A DNA stretch of 8,180 bases from an uncultured Chloroflexota bacterium (GTDB taxonomy: Bacteria; Chloroflexota; Anaerolineae; Aggregatilineales; Phototrophicaceae), in assembly GCA_937988705.1 (NCBI GenBank), contig CALKIA010000311.1, positions 1 to 8,180 of the forward strand, given 5' to 3'. A program made the position numbers and the translations under genes. Positions 1-6,397 of this stretch are shown here, in pieces. Within the stretch, counting starts at the first letter, position 1; every line of letters starts with the position of its first letter. The notes below the pieces were generated by a model that did not search any database, had not been told where the DNA came from, and saw nothing but the letters and a program-made list of their open reading frames with translations.

Positions 1-5
1 GCAAT

Positions 6-52
6 GTCTCCCCTCTCCCCGCTTGCGTGGGAGAGGGGTTGGGGGTGAGGGG
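6..52. repeat. GC-rich intergenic repeat unit, left copy (inverted relative to 636-679)
   Basis: This pyrimidine/purine-rich unit folds into a perfect 10-bp stem (CCCCTCTCCC at 10-19 with GGGAGAGGGG at 29-38) around a 9-nt loop. Its reverse complement matches 636-679 almost exactly: 23 identical bases (18-40 against 646-668), and over the whole unit only two substitutions and one single-base gap. Such units are scattered through the intergenic DNA of many Chloroflexota genomes (general knowledge, not checked here). It has no coding potential. The window edge may cut a larger repeat cluster. Confidence 0.8.
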
Positions 53-82
53 TTTAAACACGCACATGTCTCGCCCTTCGCG

Positions 83-120
83 AAACGCCTGCCGTATACT
101 AGAGGCAGGCGTTTTTGTTT
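83..120 (+). terminator. Rho-independent terminator
   Basis: A perfect 11-bp stem (AAACGCCTGCC at 83-93 pairing with GGCAGGCGTTT at 104-114) has a 10-nt loop and runs directly into a T-rich tract (112-120, interrupted by one G). This is the canonical form of an intrinsic terminator for plus-strand transcription. It should end a transcript that enters from left of the window. It lies only about 16 nt before the start codon of the nucleotidyltransferase gene, so that gene would need read-through or a promoter inside this element. The loop contains TATACT (95-100), which resembles a -10 box, but no -35 is seen. Confidence 0.8.
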
Positions 121-135
121 TCCGCAGAGGCCAGC

Positions 136-627
136 ATGATTCCCATTACGACCTATTCCCCCGAACTTGACCGCTTGCTACCCACAACCGCGTCACTCCT
201 CAAGATCACGCGCTGGCAGGTGCATCCCGCTGTTCTGCGCGTCATCCTCATAGGTTCGCGCGGGCTGAACGGCCATCCCCGCCCCGACTCCGACATCGAC
301 CTGAGCCTGATCGTCGACCCGGCCCTGCTGCCCGCCGCCGAACCGGAACGTGAACAGTTTCTGCGCGCGGTCATCGAGACGACGCTGAACTCATGGCATG
401 GCCCAGTCGAATTGGATACGGCCGCGCCGTTTGGGTCACTGGAAGCGCTGCAGATGTTCAGCGTGCGTGAGGTTGACGCGGCACTGGTGGCGGCGTGCGC
501 ACCCCACATCGGCCTGTACAAGCTGCAAAAGGGGTTCAGCGGCTACGTGCCGCCGCACCTGCTGGAGTGGCGCAAACTCTACCCCCTGCTGACCATTTGG
601 GAGCGCTCGATGGTCGAAGGGGTGTAG
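136..627 (+). CDS. Minimal nucleotidyltransferase-domain protein (MNT-like)
   Basis: A 163-residue protein of the DNA polymerase beta-type nucleotidyltransferase fold. The signature is visible: GSRG at residues 40-43, the paired acidic residues in DSDID at 51-55, and a plausible third metal-binding acid in VELD around 91-94. Such enzymes transfer an NMP from NTP to a protein, RNA or small-molecule acceptor; the substrate cannot be read from sequence. I chose the ATG at 136 because GAGG (127-130) precedes it by 5 nt; an in-frame TTG at 115 lies in the terminator T-tract and is unlikely. About 60 residues follow the catalytic core, so it is longer than the bare domain. Many MNT proteins pair with a HEPN partner as toxin-antitoxin modules, but no HEPN gene is adjacent. 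The gene is bracketed by inverted GC-rich repeats and converges on the membrane-protein gene at 773-1069. The domain is clear; the role is unknown. Confidence 0.8.
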   Translation: MIPITTYSPELDRLLPTTASLLKITRWQVHPAVLRVILIGSRGLNGHPRPDSDIDLSLIVDPALLPAAEPEREQFLRAVIETTLNSWHGPVELDTAAPFGSLEALQMFSVREVDAALVAACAPHIGLYKLQKGFSGYVPPHLLEWRKLYPLLTIWERSMVEGV

Positions 628-635
628 AGAATCAT

Positions 636-679
636 CCCTCACCCCAACCCCTCTCCCACGCAAGCGGGTATAGGGGAGA
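636..679. repeat. GC-rich repeat unit, right copy (inverted relative to 6-52)
   Basis: This is the reverse-complement partner of the unit at 6-52, beginning 9 nt after the nucleotidyltransferase stop. Positions 646-668 are identical to the complement of 18-40. The pairing arm is partly decayed here: TAT at 669-671 replaces GAG, so the hairpin is weaker than in the left copy. Confidence 0.8.
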
Positions 680-685
680 AATCTG

Positions 686-724
686 TCTCCCCTCCCTGAA
701 TTCGGGGAGGGGTCGGGGGTGGGG
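686..724. repeat. Variant GC-rich hairpin repeat, tail-to-tail with 636-679
   Basis: A second unit of the same general design as 6-52 and in the same orientation as that copy. CCCCTCCC at 689-696 pairs with GGGAGGGG at 705-712 around the loop TGAATTCG, followed by a G-rich tail. Together with 636-679 it forms a back-to-back repeat pair in the space between two convergent genes. It may also hinder transcription, but it has no T-tract. Confidence 0.65.
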
Positions 725-733
725 TCAGAAACA

Positions 734-764
734 GCGGACGCGATGAATCGCGTCCCTACGAAAG
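734..764. repeat. Palindromic REP-like unit (copy 1)
   Basis: Contains GGACGCGATGAATCGCGTCC (736-755), a perfect 9-bp stem with a 2-nt loop, followed by CTACGAAAG. The 31-bp unit recurs at 7969-7999 with one substitution, over 7 kb away. It sits 8 nt beyond the stop codon of the minus-strand membrane-protein gene. As RNA its hairpin could act as a weak transcript end for that gene, though no T-tract follows. No transposase is associated with it in the window. Confidence 0.75.
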
Positions 765-772
765 TTATTCGC

Positions 773-1069
773 TCAGGCAAACAACGCCTGTGCGCCGAAC
801 CACACGCCCGCCCCGACCAGCAGCGCGCCAACACCCAGGCGAAACCACCCCTGGGCGACCGCCGCCGTACCGGTGTAGTAGAAGTTCAGACCGTAGCGGC
901 GCGGCAGGGAAAGTTCGCGGGTGCGAATGGCGGCAGCCGCTTGCTGCATGAACGCGATGCCGCCATAAGTCACAACGCCGAAACCGAGCGCCATGACGGG
1001 GTTAGCCGTACTCAGCAGTAGAATCAGGGTGACGAGCGTTAAAAGAACAGGGAGTATGAATCGACGCAT
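773..1069 (-). CDS. Small hypothetical two-helix membrane protein
   Basis: A 98-residue protein that I do not recognise. The N-terminus is MRRF followed by a long hydrophobic stretch (about residues 5-26), either a signal anchor or a first membrane helix. A Gly/Ala-rich hydrophobic segment continues to about residue 43, then a polar, charged loop with RTRELSLPRR near 50-59, and a second hydrophobic segment at about 76-97 that runs to the C-terminus. The ATG at 1069 is preferred over the ATG at 1102 because GGAG lies 6 nt upstream of it. The gene follows the phosphatase gene on the same strand but is separated by a terminator, so it probably has its own promoter. It ends beside the palindromic repeat at 734-764. 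The open frame, ribosome-binding site and membrane pattern support a real gene; the function is unknown. Confidence 0.6.
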   Translation of the reverse strand: MRRFILPVLLTLVTLILLLSTANPVMALGFGVVTYGGIAFMQQAAAAIRTRELSLPRRYGLNFYYTGTAAVAQGWFRLGVGALLVGAGVWFGAQALFA

Positions 1070-1124
1070 GGTTTTACTCCAACGGGTTTGCCGCACGGAC
1101 ATACCTGCGGTGAGCAGTCATTTT

Positions 1125-1153
1125 ACTGTATCGATGGGGCAATTACGGGTCAA
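1125..1153 (-). promoter_or_regulatory. Candidate promoter for the small membrane-protein gene
   Basis: On the minus strand, TTGACC (1148-1153, five of six consensus positions) is followed after exactly 17 bp by TACAGT (1125-1130, four of six). The predicted start near 1118 leaves a leader of about 50 nt before the ATG at 1069. The -35 overlaps the T-tract of the upstream terminator. Spacing is ideal but the -10 is only moderate, so this is a candidate. Confidence 0.35.
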
Positions 1154-1182
1154 AAAAGTATTAAAGCGGCCCAACAGCCGCC
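1152..1182 (-). terminator. Probable terminator of the kinase-phosphatase operon
   Basis: Read on the minus strand, just after the phosphatase stop codon, GCGGC (1177-1181) pairs with GCCGC (1166-1170) around a 6-nt loop. A T-rich run follows, ending in TTTTTT (1152-1157). The stem is short, but the all-GC pairing, the U-rich tail and the position 8 nt after the stop fit an intrinsic terminator. Confidence 0.55.
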
Positions 1183-1189
1183 ACTCGAT

Positions 1190-2083
1190 TTACTCCAGCA
1201 GGTTCGCTTTGAGCGCGTCGATGTCGGCGGCCGTGAGTCCGGCGGCGGTCAGCGCATACTGTTCGACCGTTCCGTACTGCTGCTGGATGTAGGTCAGCAC
1301 CCCTTCGATCCAGCGCGGCTTGGCCACCAAAATCGGCGCGAGTAAATCGATGGGGATCCCCGTCGCGGCATAGGTCGGGTTGTGCTTGGCCGTCAGGTAG
1401 ACATGTTCATAGGCGAGATTGGTCAGCGAATAGTCGGCGCTGATCGCAGCGTCCGGCACGCCGAGCAGACTCAGCAGCAGCGCCACTGTGATGCCCGTGC
1501 GGTCTTTGCCCGCCGTGCAGTGGATGATCGTCGGTAGGTTCGCCGGATCGGTCAGCACCTTCAACGCCTGCCCGAACGTAGCTGCCGCCCCGGTAACCAT
1601 GCTCAGGTACGTCTGGCCGAATGCCGCGTCGATCTTCTCTGTATTGCCACTGAACAAGGCCTTCCCCACCTGCCGTTCTTCCGACGAGGCGCTGCCCCGC
1701 AGAATCGGCAAATTCAGATACTGGATTCTATCGACGGGGAAGCGATGCGCGGACACGGCGACTTCTTCCGGGTTGCGCAGGTCGCATACGTACCGGATGT
1801 GCAGTGTGTTGAGCAGATAATCGAGATCGGCATCCGTCAGGCGCGTGAGTTCGCCGGAGCGGTAGATCTTGCCAAAGCGGATCGTATGCCCGTCTTGGGT
1901 GCGATAGCCACCGAGATCGCGAAAATTGAGTGCCCCTTCCAGCGGTAGATCTGCGCCTTGGGCAGCGCGCATGTCTGCGGTGGGGCGCGTGAGAAACGAC
2001 TGAGGATTGAGTGGGTGCTCCTTCAGGCGCTGAAGCGCTCGCTGCGCTATCAGTTTAACGAGGACGGTGCGCAGCTGTATCAA
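1190..2083 (-). CDS. Tyrosine/dual-specificity protein phosphatase (LipA/MptpB type, Y_phosphatase3 family)
   Basis: A 297-residue Cys-based phosphatase. The P-loop HCTAGKDRTG lies at residues 188-197, with nucleophile C189 and phosphate-binding R195. The family hallmark NFRDLGGY is at 53-60, and DLRNPEE at 101-107 belongs to the conserved core. The Lys-Asp pair in the P-loop is the arrangement of Listeria LipA and Mycobacterium MptpB, which act on phosphotyrosine and, in some members, phosphoserine/threonine and phosphoinositides. No signal peptide is evident. The chosen TTG start overlaps the stop of the upstream kinase gene (TTGA), which implies translational coupling; a purine run (AAGAGA) lies upstream. 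An ATG at 1972 would give 260 residues and an N-terminus of more usual length for the family, so the first 37 residues are uncertain. It is the second gene of an operon with the sensor kinase and is followed by a terminator at 1152-1182. The family call is firm; the substrate is unknown. Confidence 0.88.
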   Translation of the reverse strand: MIQLRTVLVKLIAQRALQRLKEHPLNPQSFLTRPTADMRAAQGADLPLEGALNFRDLGGYRTQDGHTIRFGKIYRSGELTRLTDADLDYLLNTLHIRYVCDLRNPEEVAVSAHRFPVDRIQYLNLPILRGSASSEERQVGKALFSGNTEKIDAAFGQTYLSMVTGAAATFGQALKVLTDPANLPTIIHCTAGKDRTGITVALLLSLLGVPDAAISADYSLTNLAYEHVYLTAKHNPTYAATGIPIDLLAPILVAKPRWIEGVLTYIQQQYGTVEQYALTAAGLTAADIDALKANLLE

Positions 2084-5000
2084 GCCATTTTCTCTTTTTC
2101 TTCGGCGAGCGGAACGGTGAAATGGAACGTCGTGCCCACCCCCACCTCACTCTTAACCCACACATCACCACCATGCCGCAGGATCAACCCGCGCGTGATC
2201 GTCAAACCTAAGCCTGTGCCCGGTTGTTCGCGGGCAAGCGGGTTCTCGCTGCGGAAATACGGCGTGAACAGCCGGGCGAGGTCTTCCTCGCTCATGCCGA
2301 TGCCGCTGTCGGTGACGCTCACATGCACCATTGCGGGCAAAGGTCGGCCTTTACTATCGCGCAAACTGCGGTCGACCAGCGCGCGCACTGTGATGTCGCC
2401 TTTTTGCGGCGTGTACTTGTGGGCATTGGAAACGAGATTCGTCAGCACCTGAATCAGGCGATTTTGATCGCCGCGAATGAGCGGCAGATCGTCCGGCACA
2501 TCCACCAGCAGGTTTTGGCCTTTGTCTTCGATCTGCTTTTGCAGCGGCCGCAGCGTCTCCGTGACGACGTTGCGCACGTTGATGGACGAGAACGTGATCT
2601 GCATGTTGTTTGTTTGCAGCTTGGTCACGTCGTTCAGGTCGCTCACGATGGTGTTCATGCGTTCCGCATTGGCGCGGATCGTATTCAGGAAGTTGCGCTG
2701 CATATCGTTGAGCGTGCCGCCGCGCCCGGTCAGCAGCACGTCGGAATAACCGCGAATGGACGTGAGCGGGTTTTTAAGTTCGTGTGCCACAAACGACACG
2801 AATTCGCTCTTGGAAGCATTCGCGCGCGTCAGTTCGGCATACAGCTGCGCGTTGGCGATGGCGATGCTGGCATGATCCGCCAACCGCTGCAAAAATGGCA
2901 TATCGGCGATGCGCAAACGCGGTTCGCGGTTCGTTTCCAGAATCAGCACGGCGTTGACCACACCGCCCGACAGCATCGGGATTGTGATTTGCGATAGGCC
3001 GTCGCGCAGGGATTTGACATAGTTCGGGTCAATCTTCACGTCGGGCACAAGTTCGGCTTGCTTGGTGCGCATCACCCGGCTGATGATGCCTTTATCCAGC
3101 GGATACACGCCGTCGACGGGTTCTGGCAGATCTTCCGCCTCGTAACCGACCTTGTAGACAATTTCGAAGCGGGTCGGTTCGGGCACGACGATGCCGAGCA
3201 AGCCCGCCGAGGCTTTGGTATTGATCAGCGCCCAGCGCACCGTGATCTCCGCGACTGTGTCCAGATCGAGCGAACGGTTCAGCTCAACATCGATGCGTTC
3301 CAGTGTTTCCAGTTCGCCCACGCGCTGCGTGAGCTGCAAGTCAGTCAATTCGAACAAACGCGCGTTTTCGATGGCGACCGCCGCCTGCCGCGCGAAGGTC
3401 GTGAGCAGATCGCTGTCATCGCGGCTGAACGAACCCGTTCCCTTCTTGTTGAGCAGTTCCAGCACGCCGATCACACGATCTTGCGTGATGAGCGGTACGG
3501 CGAGCACGCTGTTGGTCTGGAATGCGCCTTTGGCGAATTCCCCGCCCCAGCGTGGATCGTTGCGCGCGTCGTTGACAAGCACCATTTGCCCGGTCGCAGC
3601 GACTTCGCCCACCAGACCGCGTTTCGCCGGGACGCGCCGCCCGATGATGTCCTGACCACCACCGCCCACCGCCACGCGGAATTCCAGATCACTGCTGCCA
3701 TCGTCCACCGTGAGCAGGAGCGATCCGGCTTCGGCGTTCAAAATGTCCGTCGCGCTCGACGTGATGAACTTGAGCAGTTCTTCGAGGTCGGCTTCGGCGG
3801 CCACCAACTGGCGGCTGATGTCATTGAGCGCGGCCAACTGCCGGGCGCGCACATTCGTTTCTGCGAACAAGCGGGCTTTATCCAGCGAGGTCGCCGCAAG
3901 GGAGGCAATATCCGTGAACACTTTCAACTGCTGGTCGCTGAACACGCGATCCGGCTCAGTCGAACCCGCCGCGACAATGCCGAGGGTGCGTCCGCCCGTC
4001 ACCAGCGGCACGGCCATCCACGCCCGCAGGTTCTTGTCTTCATAGATGATCGTGCCGCCATTCGCTGCCAACCGCGCCGGGTAATTGCCGACACAGCTCG
4101 GCTGTCCGGTGCGGATCACTTCGCTGAACAGGTCGTTGCCGAACGTCCAGCGGAGGTTCTCCTTCTCAGTGAAGCGTTCGCCATCTTCCAAGAAGAAGGC
4201 GTGATACAGCTCATTAGTGTTAGGGTCGCGCAGGGTGATGTAGAAGTGTGTCAGGTTGATTAGGCGTTCTGACTGCGCGCTGATGAGTTCAAGCAGGTTG
4301 TCGAAGTCGACCGTGAAATTGACCGCTTGCGATACCTGGCTCAACACGTCGAGTTCGCGCACGCGCTGTTCCAGCGATTCGACAACCTGCGCGCGTTCAA
4401 CGGCGACGCTCATCTGCGAGGTCAGGTTCTGCAAGAAGCGAATTTCTTCGTAAGTGTACGCGCCAACTTTGGAACGCGGCGGCGCGATGACGACAAACCC
4501 GACGAGGCGGTTCGCGCCGCGCAGGCCGATGATGACCAGCGCCTTGAGAATGGTCAGGCGCGGGCGTTCAACGAGCAGTTCGCGCTCCCACGGTTCGCCC
4601 GGCTTAAAGCTGATCAGCGGTTCACCCTGCATCAACCGCTCCACCAGGCTGCTGTCCTGCGTGAAGCGCACATCAGTGGCTTCGGACACAAAATCATTGC
4701 TCTGGGTGTCGGGCTGGAAAATAAAAATCTGTGAAGGCAGCAGCGCCGTCTCGATTTGGGCCGTAAATTCGGTGACGATACTGCGAAAATCCGTCAGCGT
4801 GGTTAGTTTTTGCGCGAAGGCTTCGACGCGCGCCTGATAATCAATGCGCTGCCGGAAGTAGATCGCGTCAATGCGCTGTTGCAAACGCTGGCGCAGCGGA
4901 TTGAAGAACACCGCCGTCAAAAAGACCGCCAGCGCCAGCAGCACCGGGTTATTCGCGCTGATGTACCCGCTGCTGATGATGGCTACGCTCAGCATGAGCA

Positions 5001-6234
5001 GAAAGAAGCCGATGATTACGCCAAACATCATGACGACGTAGGTGATCGCGCCGCTCAGGATGCGATCCGTGTCGACGGTGCGGTACTGGAGCGCGGCATA
5101 GGCGAGGCTGAGGAACGGCATGATCAGGAAGGGCATGGACGCCGAAGTGTTCAACGGGACGAGCGCGCGGCCTTCGGGGGTCGGCGCCAGCAGGTTGAGC
5201 AGCCAGATCGCGACCACAATGAAGGTCAACGAAATGCCAATCAGGATGGTGTTGCTCTGGTCGCGCACGATGATCGACGGCGCGAGGACGCGACTGCGCA
5301 GCGCCCCGAGCGTCAGCGCGACCGCGCCGAGCACGACCAACCCGGTCGCCCATTGGAGCATGGCGTTGCCGGACTGCGCATCGGACGGGTTAAGGTACAT
5401 TTCCACGAAAATTAACGTAAAGATCAAGGCAATCGACGGCGGCAGCATGCGCACCGCCGGGTAACGCAGCGTGATCCCGAACTTCATCGGGAACATCACC
5501 GCCAGGCCGATCAAGCCCCCGCCGAGCATACACGCGGCAAGCAGCCACAGCGGGACGAACTTATGCGACGTATTCACGTCGAACAACCCGATCATGAACA
5601 TGCCCGCCAACATACACACCAGCGCTACCAAACGCGTCGAGCCGATGTTCACGCGCAGAACGAGGACGGCAATGCCGATCGCCAGCACGATCACCCCGGA
5701 GACAAACGGCACGACGAAGAAGCCAAAGAATTCGGCGTCAAGCAGATACCCCGGCACAAAGGTCACCGTACAGCGCGCCAAGTCACTGCCTTCGATGGGC
5801 GTGCAGATTTCAGAGCCGCTTTGCAGCGCGACATCGGGTGAGTAATGCCGCAAAAATTCTAAGGTGAGCGGCTGACTGGCATCCAACGTCAAACGAATCG
5901 TGGTCAGACGCTCCAGCGCCGCGCCGACGTTATCCGTGGGCAGCGTTTCGCCGTTGATGCCGACGATCTGGTCGCCGCGCCGCATCCCCGCATTCAACCC
6001 GGGGAACCCCGTCTCGGTGAGCGGCGTGCTGCCGTCCAGCACGAGGGTGCGCGAATACATCACACCGAGAAAGGGCGCACTGCGCCAGTCCAACGCGGCC
6101 TGCAAATACAATAATGTAGCCACCACGCACGTCACCAGCGAAACCAGCACGAGCGCCGCTCCAACCCGGTTATCGAGCCGTGTCAGGTTGTGAAAGAGGA
6201 TGGGGTTACGCCGGGTTTGCGCTGCTGCACTCAT
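2080..6234 (-). CDS. Membrane-bound multi-GAF hybrid-topology sensor histidine kinase (orphan)
   Basis: A 1384-residue sensor kinase. Order of parts: TM1 (about 24-46); an extracytoplasmic PDZ-like segment with GMRRGDQIVGINGETL at 83-98; about nine further membrane helices (roughly 169-193, 201-219, 228-249, 265-281, 294-312, 328-349, 366-383, 393-418, 429-445); a linker with YFRQRIDYQ (459-467); four GAF-like modules (about 480-615 degenerate, 640-790, 815-960, 985-1130); HisKA with HELKNP and phospho-acceptor H1151; and HATPase_c with N box near 1266-1270, G1 DSGIGM 1309-1314, F box near 1322-1328 and G2 GTGLGL 1339-1344. All catalytic boxes are intact. The TM-PDZ-multi-TM front and the YFRxRxDY linker recall ComP-type kinases. 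There is no HAMP, PAS or receiver domain and no adjacent response regulator. The ATG at 6234 follows GGTGA at a good distance. It is the first gene of an operon with the phosphatase. The kinase assignment is firm; the signal is unknown. Confidence 0.93.
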   Translation of the reverse strand: MSAAAQTRRNPILFHNLTRLDNRVGAALVLVSLVTCVVATLLYLQAALDWRSAPFLGVMYSRTLVLDGSTPLTETGFPGLNAGMRRGDQIVGINGETLPTDNVGAALERLTTIRLTLDASQPLTLEFLRHYSPDVALQSGSEICTPIEGSDLARCTVTFVPGYLLDAEFFGFFVVPFVSGVIVLAIGIAVLVLRVNIGSTRLVALVCMLAGMFMIGLFDVNTSHKFVPLWLLAACMLGGGLIGLAVMFPMKFGITLRYPAVRMLPPSIALIFTLIFVEMYLNPSDAQSGNAMLQWATGLVVLGAVALTLGALRSRVLAPSIIVRDQSNTILIGISLTFIVVAIWLLNLLAPTPEGRALVPLNTSASMPFLIMPFLSLAYAALQYRTVDTDRILSGAITYVVMMFGVIIGFFLLMLSVAIISSGYISANNPVLLALAVFLTAVFFNPLRQRLQQRIDAIYFRQRIDYQARVEAFAQKLTTLTDFRSIVTEFTAQIETALLPSQIFIFQPDTQSNDFVSEATDVRFTQDSSLVERLMQGEPLISFKPGEPWERELLVERPRLTILKALVIIGLRGANRLVGFVVIAPPRSKVGAYTYEEIRFLQNLTSQMSVAVERAQVVESLEQRVRELDVLSQVSQAVNFTVDFDNLLELISAQSERLINLTHFYITLRDPNTNELYHAFFLEDGERFTEKENLRWTFGNDLFSEVIRTGQPSCVGNYPARLAANGGTIIYEDKNLRAWMAVPLVTGGRTLGIVAAGSTEPDRVFSDQQLKVFTDIASLAATSLDKARLFAETNVRARQLAALNDISRQLVAAEADLEELLKFITSSATDILNAEAGSLLLTVDDGSSDLEFRVAVGGGGQDIIGRRVPAKRGLVGEVAATGQMVLVNDARNDPRWGGEFAKGAFQTNSVLAVPLITQDRVIGVLELLNKKGTGSFSRDDSDLLTTFARQAAVAIENARLFELTDLQLTQRVGELETLERIDVELNRSLDLDTVAEITVRWALINTKASAGLLGIVVPEPTRFEIVYKVGYEAEDLPEPVDGVYPLDKGIISRVMRTKQAELVPDVKIDPNYVKSLRDGLSQITIPMLSGGVVNAVLILETNREPRLRIADMPFLQRLADHASIAIANAQLYAELTRANASKSEFVSFVAHELKNPLTSIRGYSDVLLTGRGGTLNDMQRNFLNTIRANAERMNTIVSDLNDVTKLQTNNMQITFSSINVRNVVTETLRPLQKQIEDKGQNLLVDVPDDLPLIRGDQNRLIQVLTNLVSNAHKYTPQKGDITVRALVDRSLRDSKGRPLPAMVHVSVTDSGIGMSEEDLARLFTPYFRSENPLAREQPGTGLGLTITRGLILRHGGDVWVKSEVGVGTTFHFTVPLAEEKEKMA

Positions 6235-6266
6235 AGCATTTCACCGCTGGAACATCGAACATAAAA

Positions 6267-6294
6267 CAAATGATAGCACAACCACTATGATTTG
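6267..6294. promoter_or_regulatory. Imperfect inverted repeat, candidate operator
   Basis: Arms CAAATGATAG (6267-6276) and CTATGATTTG (6285-6294) are reverse complements except at one position, with an 8-nt spacer. The left arm contains the predicted kinase -10 box (6270-6275). A repressor dimer bound here would block the kinase promoter and sit about 45 bp upstream of the -10 of the opposite operon. The binding protein is unknown. Confidence 0.45.
6270..6278 (-). promoter_or_regulatory. Extended -10 promoter for the kinase-phosphatase operon
   Basis: On the minus strand the sequence reads TGCTATCAT: a TGn extension directly before TATCAT (6270-6275, five of six consensus). No good -35 is seen, as is usual for extended -10 promoters. 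The predicted start near 6263 gives a leader of about 28 nt to the ATG at 6234. Confidence 0.5.
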
Positions 6295-6336
6295 CTTCAC
6301 GTTTTTGCCTTGATTTTATGGGCGACGGCTTCAATT

Positions 6337-6345
6337 TGTTATAAT
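6337..6345 (+). promoter_or_regulatory. Extended -10 promoter for the B12-subunit/meaB operon
   Basis: TGTTATAAT gives a TGn extension and a perfect TATAAT (6340-6345) in an AT-rich stretch that stands out from the GC-rich surroundings. The -35 region (TATGGG at 17 bp) is poor. Transcription would begin near 6352. That is downstream of the in-frame ATG at 6344, so the mutase-subunit start must be later, at 6395 or 6398. Confidence 0.6.
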
Positions 6346-6397
6346 GCTGCACAGGTTGACAACAGCCGGTTGTGTAAAACACATATGTGGGAAAATG

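Noticed and set aside
115..627. MNT/HEPN toxin-antitoxin pair
   Set aside because: The nucleotidyltransferase has no adjacent HEPN gene. The neighbouring small gene encodes a membrane protein on the opposite strand.
1..764. CRISPR array
   Set aside because: The repeated units are inverted, self-complementary and irregularly spaced, with no regular spacers.
436..834. Minus-strand frame through the repeat cluster at 636-764
   Set aside because: Much of its sequence is translated repeat (PTPDPSPNSGRG type), and it overlaps the convincing nucleotidyltransferase gene.
3058..4263. A 401-codon open frame on the plus strand, opposite the GAF region of the kinase
   Set aside because: It is a shadow of the kinase's codon structure: His/Arg/Asp/Gln-rich with no domain or motif, while the opposite strand encodes clear GAF modules.
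4810..5415. Open frames on the plus strand opposite the kinase membrane region
   Set aside because: They have charged, low-complexity composition and no ribosome-binding site, and they fully overlap an intact membrane domain on the other strand.
6346..6397. Cobalamin riboswitch ahead of the B12-subunit gene
   Set aside because: The leader from the predicted start is only about 45 nt, far too short for the riboswitch fold, and no B12-box-like sequence was seen.
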